64,000 nucleotides of DNA from Eopsaltria australis (taxonomy: Eukaryota > Chordata > Aves > Passeriformes > Petroicidae): positions 1,255,001 through 1,319,000 of the forward strand of contig JAVTVJ010011652.1 of NCBI GenBank assembly GCA_034509425.1, written 5' to 3'. This document shows, piece by piece, positions 59,801-64,000 of the stretch. The notes under the pieces are model-generated. The model saw nothing but the letters and a program-made list of their open reading frames with translations. It made no database searches and had not been told where the DNA came from. Every line of letters starts with the position of its first letter. The first letter of the stretch is position 1. The position numbers and the translations under genes are program-made.

Positions 59801-61952
59801 TTTATCTCTTATTAGTTCATTATCAAATACAGCCTCAAATATTATACAGATCATTGCAGAAATGGGATCAAGTTTTCCCTGCTCTGTCATTTTATGTGAA
59901 GCATCCTGTATGAGGGAGAGTTTCAGTAGTAACTCAGGTTGGAGGTGAGCAGTTTAATGGGAATCCTGTGCATTGTTCTTGGTACAAAATGTCAAAAAAT
60001 GGACTTCTGGCAGTCGTGTGGCTTAGTCTTGTTTGTTCTTTAGTTAATCACTGTGGTTTGTTTGGTTGCTCCTGTGCAGTGGATGAGCTCCAGAAGCGAA
60101 TCCAGCAGTCTGCAAACCCCGCCCCGCCTCCACCGCCGCCTCCGCCACCACCGCTGCCTCCTCCTCCTCCTCCCAACCCCATCCGGTGAGTGCTCGCTCC
60201 CAGAGACAGCCCTGCTGCTCTGCAGAGCCAGAATCCCTTACATCAGCTGGCACCCAAGCAGGAAGAGTGTCTTTAGAGGAAAAAAGGCTCTCTCCACCTG
60301 TCTGGGGCTCCTGAGCAGCAGGGACATGCTCAGTGCCCCACCTGCCTCCAGACTTAACACCCTGGCCAGTTTTGAACAGTGTCTGCCTTGCCAAGCCTAA
60401 CAAATAGTCTAGACTGTGACTTTGGAGGAGGAGGGATACCTGTCTCCTCTAAATTTAGGAGATTTTTTTTTTCTATTCACCTGATAGCTGTAATTATAGA
60501 CTTGTGAAATGCTTTCTATTGCCAAGAAAACTCCTTTGAACCAAAGGAGATGTTAGATTATTGTGTGTCCTTTCATGTCAGATACTGGTGATGAAAATGC
60601 AGACTCCACTGAGTTCCCACAATTGCTTTCATAAATTAAAAAGGAGGAAAGAAAAAAGAAAATAACCACCCAGTCATCAAGCAGGTTTGGGCAAAATTAT
60701 GAAAATTTGGCCTGATTTCTGCCAAGGACTATAAAAGAGGATGACCAGTCTATGATGTATCAGGCATTAGACCCAAATAAATTAACACTAAAGGGTGCTT
60801 AGTTAATTTTAGAAGCTCAGCTAATCTTCATGTTGTCTGCTTGGTTTTAAAAATAAATGGACTTGGATGACAGTTTGCAACCTTCTGTAATAGAAATTAC
60901 ATCCAGGAGTCTTGTTAACTACTGTGTTAAACATATGAATAGATATAATTAGTGGGGAGAATTCATCCCTTTGTGCATCTTGCCTTGTTTTTAGAAACTA
61001 AACACGTTCAGAAAGATTGTTTTTGGCCTTTTGCTTATTTTATGTCCATTAAATCATTTGGTCTGCTTGCTTCTTTCTCACTGATGAATAGCATGAATTA
61101 ACTTTGTAGGGGTGGTGGGATTTTTTGTTTAAATTTGTGGCCTTTACTGTTTGGAATAGGTGAAACTTAATTTTAAGACCTGTAGTAGCAAAGTCAGACT
61201 ATTTCCTCATGCACTGTGGTGTGTGTGTGGATAAAAGTTGGTTTAGGGCATAGGCATTGGATGCTGCATTTTTCTGGGACAGAGTTTTGACCCTTTAGGC
61301 AGGGATGTCACTCAGCTGTGTAAGGAATGCTGTTCAGTAGGGAGTGACTGGCCTTACTGACACATCAGATGTGCACAGGAGCTTGTACTTGTTCTTGAAG
61401 ATGAATCATTTGCTGGTGTGGACTTTTCACCTTGTCACTGTAGCAATTATTTGACACTGTTAAGAAGATTACAAACTTGGGGATGGTGAGGAGATACTGA
61501 TCACCATATTTAAGTGTCCTCTGGAGAACAATGCTTCAACACCTACAGCTCTTCTTTCTGTTTATTATGCCAGAGCAGCTTCTGTTTGTCATGTGTCACA
61601 ATGAGACACTGGCTTTTAATATTCAAATCTGGAGTGTTTTGATTTGTGCCTAATGCCTGTTAAAAAGAAATAAATTTCTCTGGTGCATTTTGATGGGAGG
61701 CATTGTGGGGGGTAATTCAGTGCATCTGCATGCAAGAGCCATTAAATGAGTGTTTTGTAAGTGGCTGTATAATCAGGTATAAGCAAGCTGGTGGTGTGTC
61801 ATGTTCAGGCTCGTTGTGACAGTGGGTGACCCAGGACAGAATGACAATCTGCAGTTTCATTTCCCCAAGGTCTCTCATGTCCATGATTCGCAAGAGATCT
61901 CACTCCAGCACCAATGTGAGCAAGAAGGAGAAGCCTCCTCAGCAGGACTCAG
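23840..61952 (+). CDS. SHTN1: SHTN1 (shootin-1), coding exons 1-12 of a spliced gene, 3' end beyond window
   Basis: The joined exons are 23840-23897, 30576-30628, 37072-37132, 41044-41138, 43247-43415, 45965-46062, 47015-47096, 48780-48874, 57464-57610, 58916-59069, 60080-60185 and 61870-61952. They form one 1201-base frame (400 codons plus one base) with GT-AG introns throughout. The product begins MNSSDEEKQLELLASLKDQ and follows vertebrate shootin-1 closely to a polyproline segment (residues 351-371) and a basic patch, RKRSH (380-384). Residues 1-350 are almost wholly coiled coil. In mammals shootin-1 accumulates in axonal growth cones, couples F-actin flow to L1-CAM adhesion through cortactin, and drives axon outgrowth and neuronal polarity. 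Pak1 phosphorylates Ser101 and Ser249, both present here. The remaining C-terminal 230 or so residues are outside the window. The orthology is sure; the functions are taken from the mammalian protein. Confidence 0.97.
23898..30575 (+). other. SHTN1 intron 1
   Basis: This 6.7-kb phase-1 intron has donor GTAGGG and acceptor TGTAG after a strong T-rich tract. The first 600 bases continue the CpG island with further GC boxes and could carry promoter elements. A 16-base T run is at 27563-27578 and a 25-base palindrome at 27399-27423. Very GC-rich open frames on both strands at 23.5-24.6 kb are composition artefacts. No nested gene was seen. Confidence 0.85.
27399..27423. repeat. 25-base palindrome with central A
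   Basis: The arm GTGGTTAACAGC (27399-27410), a single central A (27411), and its exact reverse complement GCTGTTAACCAC (27412-27423). Each arm carries a GTTAAC core, an HNF1-like half-site, so it could be a symmetric factor-binding site. It lies deep in SHTN1 intron 1. The symmetry is seen directly; any function is inferred. Confidence 0.8.
30576..30628 (+). CDS. SHTN1: SHTN1 exon 2, residues 20-37
   Basis: A 53-base exon, phase 1 in and phase 0 out. With the last base of exon 1 it encodes AIGEYEELRAENKKTKEE, a charged coiled-coil stretch nearly identical to the mammalian sequence. The acceptor is a long T-rich tract ending TGTAG. The donor GAG|GTTTGT is the weakest of the gene, lacking A at +3 and A at +4. 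The flanking introns are long (6.7 and 6.4 kb). Skipping it would shift the frame because 53 is not a multiple of three. Confidence 0.95.
30629..37071 (+). other. SHTN1 intron 2
   Basis: This 6.4-kb phase-0 intron has no nested gene or intact transposon I can recognise. A 19-base A run lies at 32337-32355. Short open frames are scattered on both strands without homology. Confidence 0.85.
37072..37132 (+). CDS. SHTN1: SHTN1 exon 3, residues 38-57
   Basis: A 61-base exon, phase 0 in and phase 1 out, encoding CDKIKQERDEAVKKLEEFQK plus one base of codon 58. The acceptor is CTACAG and the donor A|GTAAGC. The sequence is classic charged coiled coil and nearly matches mammalian shootin-1. It shares its phases with exon 7 and begins with a similar word (CDKIKQE against VNKLKEE), part of the proposed internal duplication. 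Confidence 0.96.
37133..41043 (+). other. SHTN1 intron 3
   Basis: This 3.9-kb phase-1 intron contains no nested gene. Its middle (about 38230-39310) is an unusually motif-rich, repeat-free tract described separately as a candidate regulatory block. The last kilobase has short spurious frames only. Confidence 0.85.
38230..39310. promoter_or_regulatory. Candidate conserved non-coding block in intron 3
   Basis: The tract lacks transposons and long frames but is dense in homeodomain and POU-type words: CAATTAAGG near 38746, CATAATTAGATG near 39006, ACTAATTAGTTAAG near 39080 and TTAATTAAG near 39300. It also has alternating AT- and GC-balanced segments typical of vertebrate conserved elements. 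It could serve SHTN1 or a neighbouring developmental gene. Conservation is inferred from composition alone. Confidence 0.35.
41044..41138 (+). CDS. SHTN1: SHTN1 exon 4, residues 58-89
   Basis: A 95-base exon, phase 1 in and phase 0 out, acceptor CTTTAG and donor AAG|GTGAGA. It encodes ISHMVIEEVNCIQNHLEIEK (58-77) followed by TCRESAEALASK (78-89). Human shootin-1 has FM where this protein has CI at 68-69. The exon has the same length and the same phases as exon 8 and aligns with it without gaps (10 of 32 identical plus many conservative pairs), suggesting a shared origin. Confidence 0.97.
41139..43246 (+). other. SHTN1 intron 4
   Basis: This 2.1-kb phase-0 intron has a 15-base T run at 41195-41209 and an AT-rich, homeobox-motif-rich tract at about 41520-41990 that resembles a conserved element. 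A TTTGCATAATGA octamer-like word is near 41921. The 3' end contains two acceptor-like signals; see 43174-43246. No nested gene was seen. Confidence 0.85.
43174..43246 (+). other. Candidate in-frame alternative acceptor 51 nt before exon 5
   Basis: A strong pyrimidine tract (43174-43190, nine Ts then CTTGCCC) ends in a tandem CAGCAG, with AG at 43191-43192 and 43194-43195. Splicing after the second AG would add exactly 51 bases (43196-43246), 17 stop-free codons in frame with exon 5 (LKDRLTSFLLFVLPTFQ). The normal acceptor has its own good branch-point word CTAAC at 43208-43212, 35 bases before the AG at 43246. The extra peptide is hydrophobic and would interrupt the coiled coil just before Leu90. 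Use of the site is untested. Confidence 0.4.
43247..43415 (+). CDS. SHTN1: SHTN1 exon 5, residues 90-145, contains Ser101
   Basis: A 169-base exon, phase 0 in and phase 1 out, acceptor TTTCAG and donor AAAG|GTGAGC. It begins LNKENKTLKRIS and continues through MLCMAKLGPEIITEEINID to an acidic, Ser/Thr-rich segment (about residues 120-133, DEDESSTDTEATSG). That segment probably breaks the coiled coil. Ser101 (AGT at 43280-43282) sits in KRIS, the basic motif reported as a Pak1 phosphorylation site in mammals. The acidic hinge is the least conserved part of the exon. Confidence 0.97.
43416..45964 (+). other. SHTN1 intron 5
   Basis: This 2.5-kb phase-1 intron has no nested gene or recognised transposon. 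A 25-base T run at 44149-44173 is the longest homopolymer of the window. It could be the reverse-strand A tail of an old retroinsertion, but no element body was recognised beside it. Confidence 0.85.
45965..46062 (+). CDS. SHTN1: SHTN1 exon 6, residues 146-178
   Basis: A 98-base exon, phase 1 in and phase 0 out, acceptor CTGTAG and donor GAA|GTATGT. It encodes ELRDQIISVHEEKKTLAIEL (146-165) then ENLGCKLAEVIEE (166-178), resuming the coiled coil after the acidic hinge of exon 5. It corresponds in phase to exon 2 in the proposed cassette duplication. Confidence 0.97.
46063..47014 (+). other. SHTN1 intron 6
   Basis: This 0.95-kb phase-0 intron is the shortest in the window. No gene or RNA was recognised. 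A stretch near 46205-46250 faintly resembles a decayed CR1 terminus but was not called. Confidence 0.85.
47015..47096 (+). CDS. SHTN1: SHTN1 exon 7, residues 179-205
   Basis: An 82-base exon, phase 0 in and phase 1 out. It encodes VNKLKEEKALLTTEV (179-193) then NKQQKLLEQCNR (194-205), plus one base of codon 206. The acceptor is TTCTAG followed by GTAAAT, so the exon itself starts with a donor-like word. The donor is AG|GTGTGT, moderately weak. The sequence is continuous coiled coil, moderately diverged from mammals (TTEVNKQQK region). Confidence 0.95.
47097..48779 (+). other. SHTN1 intron 7
   Basis: This 1.7-kb phase-1 intron contains a TG dinucleotide run at about 48267-48283 and no recognised gene or transposon. 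Confidence 0.85.
48780..48874 (+). CDS. SHTN1: SHTN1 exon 8, residues 206-237
   Basis: A 95-base exon, phase 1 in and phase 0 out, acceptor AAACAG and donor GAG|GTGAGT. It encodes VSVLAVEEYEELHESFELEK (206-225) then NLRRKAESFAQE (226-237), coiled coil close to mammalian shootin-1. Length, phases and an ungapped alignment tie it to exon 4; the shared residues include Ser2, Glu7-Glu8, Glu17, Glu19-Lys20, Arg23, Ala26-Glu27 and Ala30 of each exon. Confidence 0.97.
50630..50740. promoter_or_regulatory. Short AT-rich candidate conserved element in intron 8
   Basis: A compact tract with TTTAATTATAGTCATG near 50659 and ATTTAATTAATCAG near 50697, flanking a GC-balanced core (CTGCTGGCACCACCG). It is free of repeats and resembles a homeodomain-bound element. 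Conservation and activity are inferred only. Confidence 0.25.
51289..51293 (+). repeat. 5-base target-site duplication, left copy (AGTGA)
   Basis: AGTGA directly precedes the TG end of the LTR and is repeated at 51838-51842 directly after its CA end. This marks the integration site. A 5-base duplication is the size usual for ERVL-like elements. Confidence 0.75.
51294..51837 (+). mobile_element. Solo LTR of an avian endogenous retrovirus
   Basis: This 544-base unit starts TGATGTGGTTTAAACCCAGC and ends CCAGCACA, with the TG...CA ends of an LTR and flanking AGTGA duplications. Its sequence resembles a repeat abundant in bird genomes: GGCAACTCAGCCCCACA near the start, ACTCATGGGTTGGAATAAAG in the middle and CTGCTCAGCAATAA with TTTTCAGCACAAATC near the end. 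AATAAA near 51404 is a possible poly(A) signal. No internal retroviral genes lie on either side, so it is a solo LTR left by recombination between the two LTRs. Compared with the form I remember, the TATA-containing stretch before the sequence at about 51580 seems to be missing, so promoter activity is doubtful. The family name was not assigned. Confidence 0.85.
51838..51842 (+). repeat. 5-base target-site duplication, right copy (AGTGA)
   Basis: This is the matching copy of the left AGTGA. An intact duplication means that no large deletion or rearrangement has removed either LTR flank since insertion. Confidence 0.75.
55327..55358. repeat. Perfect 13-base inverted repeat (hairpin)
   Basis: GAAGAAATCAAGT (55327-55339), a 6-base loop TGCTCT, then the exact complement ACTTGATTTCTTC (55346-55358). 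It lies in intron 8 on the sense strand, so the pre-mRNA could form a hairpin here. The stem is too short for a typical microRNA precursor. Confidence 0.85.
57464..57610 (+). CDS. SHTN1: SHTN1 exon 9, residues 238-286, contains Ser249
   Basis: A 147-base exon with phase 0 on both sides, acceptor GGCAG and donor AAG|GTAAAA. It begins MYIEQNKMKRQS and runs through LLLQSSAPDEQLLKALDD into the charged helix LEEERHQYQQK. Ser249 (AGT at 57497-57499) lies in KRQS, the second reported Pak1 site. Because the exon is exactly 49 codons and symmetric, skipping would preserve frame but remove Ser249. Its first 22 codons align with those of exon 5, serine on serine. Confidence 0.97.
57611..58915 (+). other. 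SHTN1 intron 9
   Basis: This 1.3-kb phase-0 intron has the weak donor GTAAAA and acceptor CTACAG. No gene, RNA or identified repeat was seen. Confidence 0.85.
58916..59069 (+). CDS. SHTN1: SHTN1 exon 10, residues 287-337
   Basis: A 154-base exon, phase 0 in and phase 1 out, acceptor CTACAG and donor CAG|GTAAAA. It encodes IKELEEQLENQSLHKEISRL (287-306), KQQLELLEEDKKELELKCQH (307-326) and AEEKARDLKHS (327-337). This is the longest regular coiled-coil stretch and nearly identical to mammals, except I for V at 287 and C for Y at 324. The 261-377 region is reported to bind cortactin in the mammalian protein. Confidence 0.97.
59070..60079 (+). other. SHTN1 intron 10
   Basis: A 1.0-kb phase-1 intron with donor GTAAAA and acceptor GTGCAG. 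Nothing else was recognised in it. Confidence 0.85.
60080..60185 (+). CDS. SHTN1: SHTN1 exon 11, residues 338-372, polyproline segment
   Basis: A 106-base exon, phase 1 in and phase 2 out, donor CCG|GTGAGT. It ends the coiled coil with VDELQKRIQQSANPA and then encodes ten prolines (353-362), Leu363, six prolines (364-369) and NPIR. Such a P10-L-P6 tract is a typical ligand for profilin, SH3 or EVH1 modules in actin regulators. The codons mix CCG, CCT and CCA, so the tract is less prone to slippage than a pure repeat. Confidence 0.96.
60186..61869 (+). other. SHTN1 intron 11
   Basis: A 1.7-kb intron, the only phase-2 intron seen. Its acceptor is TTTCCCCAAG, an AAG rather than CAG or TAG. No nested gene was seen. 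Confidence 0.85.
61870..61952 (+). CDS. SHTN1: SHTN1 exon 12, residues 373-400, basic patch
   Basis: An 83-base exon, phase 2 in and phase 1 out, donor CAG|GTATGG. It encodes RSLMSMIRKRSH (373-384) and then SSTNVSKKEKPPQQDS (385-400). The LMSMIRKRSH core matches mammalian shootin-1 exactly, while the following Ser/Lys-rich stretch is diverged. The coding sequence continues in exons beyond the window. Confidence 0.96.
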
Positions 61953-64000
61953 GTATGGCTCATCCCTTCCCAAGCCATGTGGGCAGGGAAAGCTGGTGGA
62001 AGGGAACTGGGGATAAAGATGGTGATTCAGATACTTTTAATTGTCAACATTACCCTACAGCTATCCATGTCCCAGCACATTCCTCTGCCTTGCAGCACAG
62101 AAATGGGATTGCAGCCCAGGAACACGTGCACCATGTTGGGAAGTGGTATCTTTGGTACTGCAGCTTTGCTACTCCTGTGAGGGGTGGCTGAGGACCCTGG
62201 GCTTGTCTGCTTTGGAGAAAAGGAGGCTGAGGAGTGATTTTATTGCTCTCTACAGCTCCTGAGGATGGGACAGGGCATCCTGAGGATGCTGAGCTTTTCT
62301 CCCTGGGATCCAGTGGCAGAACACATGGGAGTGCTTTAAAACTCCATTAAGGAATGCTTAGACTGAACATAAGGAAGAATTAATTTATGGTGAAAATGGT
62401 CAGACACTGGGACAGACTTTCCAGAGAGGTGATTGATGCCCCAAGCCTGTAGGTCTTTGAGGCCTTTAAGAACACGCTCTGACTTTTGGTCAGCCCTGAA
62501 GTGGTCAGGCTGTCAGACCTGATGGTCACTGCAGGGCCCTTCCAATAAACATTCTGTTGTATTCTACTCTAAACTTCCTCGAGATCCCAAGGAAATTTGT
62601 GTGGCCCTCATAGCCATGTCTGCCTCCACAACTGAACTGGTCATCAGCATCCAATTTACTTTTTCCAAAAGGATTTGAGTATGAACAGTCTTTGAGGCTG
62701 CAGGTCAAAAACCTCAAGGGAAGACCTAGTACTTGCTGTAACTGGAGAAAAGTTCTAATTTTCCTGCTTGAGCTGCAGCGTGTGCAGGGCTTTGTGCTTC
62801 CACAGGTTACCTGGAAGAGGCAGAAGACCAAACCTATGAGCATTCAACAGAGACCAGGTTACATTCAGCATAATACAGGGAAATTTCTGAACTTCCACAC
62901 AGAATTTCTTCTGTCCAGAGCCTCTCTACAGGGCTTGTTTGTTAAATATTTCAGTTTTCATCCCTCAGTCTGTATCTTGTGAAATTACCACTCAGAATTG
63001 ACTGTAATTCTAATCCTTTAATAACACTGAAAACCTAAAACAAAACAGTTTTGCCCTAAGGTGGCTCTGCATGCAAAGTAACAGCTGAAATTGCACTTTA
63101 TTGTTGTTAATGGAAGCTGGAAACTTAGTAGGTTGAGAACAGGAGTTAAGTACAGATTTACAAATGACTGTGAGTGCCTGAAGAGTCAGAGCTAGTTAGA
63201 CAGGCATTGCCAGTTAAATAACCAGGGGTTTCCTTGCTGTTTCTCTCTTCCTTCTGAAACAGCAGGAATTTGTTTGTAGTGAATTGCTTAACTCATTTGC
63301 TGCCACCTTAACAAAGAAGGGAACCTGGCTGAAATTATAGGATATAACTGTTAAAAAAGAACCCTGCTGTTAGCAGACTAATGGTATGTAAGTCAGGCTG
63401 GATTGTTTCATGGAACCAGCAGGCAGGAAGTGGGGGAAAGAAAGAATTACTCCTCCCATTTTCAGGTGAGGAACTGAGGAATGAAGTGACTTGGGCAGAT
63501 CCCTGGGGGAGTTTCTGGGAACTGGTTACCAGTCTGAGAGAAACAAAGTTGTTGGTCTGGATAAAAGAGTTAGAGAGTTGACCTTGTACCGAGATACCTG
63601 ATGAAGAGTCAGTCTTACCTTTCAGCAAAAGTCCAATTATGGTGCCTTGATTTGTCAGGGTTCCTTACCTTGAAGCATGCTAGATGTTTATTACACCTTT
63701 TTGTTGAGACTGTCACAAACAGTGATTGCTGGAAATACTATGAAATTCACTCTAAGTTCTCTACTCCCCATTCTTTCATTATTTATTAGCAAACTAAGAG
63801 TTCTGACCTTTCTTCAATCACATATAAACTGCTTTTTCTCCTAATACTTGAGCTGTTCTTAAAATAAAAAAAGGGAGAAAGTTCTTTCTTGATCTAGTTA
63901 TTATATCAAACTTGAGGTTTGTTTTGACCCCTGTTAAGGACTTAGAATGAGTGGTTTCTATCCCATTCCACCAATTAAGCTTTTCTATTTGAAACAGCCT
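61953..64000 (+). other. SHTN1 intron 12 (right end not certain)
   Basis: This phase-1 intron begins GTATGG and contains the second CR1 tail (62165-62570). No exon encoding the conserved next segment of shootin-1 (EEVTDLKRQAVEEMMD-like) occurs before base 63997. The last bases, CTTTTCTATTTGAAACAG|CCT, form a plausible acceptor with exon 13 starting at 63998, but three bases cannot prove it. Confidence 0.75.
62165..62570 (+). mobile_element. 5'-truncated CR1 LINE tail in intron 12
   Basis: The hallmarks of CR1 3' ends appear in order: CTGGGCTTGTCTGCTTTGGAGAAAAGG-like sequence (about 62196), ATTGCTCTCTACAGCTCCTGA (about 62242), CTTTTCTCCCTGGGATCCAG (about 62293) and ACTTTTGGTCAGCCCTGAAG (about 62481). 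The end is GGGCCCTTCCAA followed by ATTCTGTTGTATTCTACTCT, typical terminal ATTCT repeats. Many substitutions, and the loss of the usual reading frame, show an old copy of a different CR1 subfamily from the one at the promoter. It is sense to SHTN1. Confidence 0.92.

Noticed and set aside
60044..60403. 119-codon minus-strand frame over the polyproline exon
   Set aside because: It is the antisense shadow of exon 11 (Pro codons read as Gly/Glu-rich) and the adjacent intron.
1..64000. CRISPR arrays, operons, bacterial or phage genes
   Set aside because: The window has spliced vertebrate gene structure, vertebrate retroelements and no prokaryotic features. No direct-repeat and spacer pattern was seen.

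Overview
This window is vertebrate nuclear DNA, almost certainly from a bird (probably a neoavian, possibly a songbird). Three things support this. There are two 5'-truncated CR1-type LINE tails (about 22735-23536 and 62165-62570) and a solo endogenous-retrovirus LTR of a kind common in birds (51294-51837). The gene present is also compact: the first twelve coding exons take 38 kb, whereas the mammalian orthologue covers well over 100 kb. The background is AT-rich, with one sharp CpG island at 23.5-24.5 kb.

The window holds one recognisable protein-coding gene, SHTN1 (shootin-1, formerly KIAA1598), on the + strand. It starts at 23840 and runs off the right edge. Twelve coding exons can be placed to the base with GT-AG borders and an unbroken frame. 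They give 1201 coding bases, about 400 of roughly 630 residues. The protein is a long coiled coil (exons 1-10), then a polyproline segment (exon 11), then a basic patch (exon 12). The C-terminal exons lie beyond base 64000. Shootin-1 is a neuronal clutch adaptor that links actin retrograde flow to cell adhesion at growth cones. Both serines reported as Pak1 targets (Ser101 and Ser249) are intact.

Layout: 1-22734 is 5' intergenic DNA with no supportable gene. It contains AT-rich, homeodomain-motif-rich tracts that look like conserved non-coding elements, a compound trinucleotide microsatellite (20551-20640) and a perfect inverted GATA repeat. 22735-23536 is a CR1 tail lying directly against the CpG-island promoter (about 23545-24480). 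23840-61952 is SHTN1 exons 1-12 with their introns. 61953-64000 is intron 12, and a possible exon 13 acceptor lies in the last three bases.

The most interesting signal is inside SHTN1. Exons 4-5 and exons 8-9 look like an ancient tandem duplication. Exons 4 and 8 are both 95 nt with the same phases and align without gaps. Exons 5 and 9 align without gaps for their first 22 codons and place Ser101 and Ser249 at the same (twelfth) codon. The intron phase series 1-0-1-0 is repeated twice. Other points worth checking are an in-frame alternative acceptor 51 nt upstream of exon 5, an upstream ORF whose TGA overlaps the SHTN1 ATG (ATGA), several perfect inverted repeats, and the absence of the expected neighbour VAX1 from 22 kb of 5' flank.
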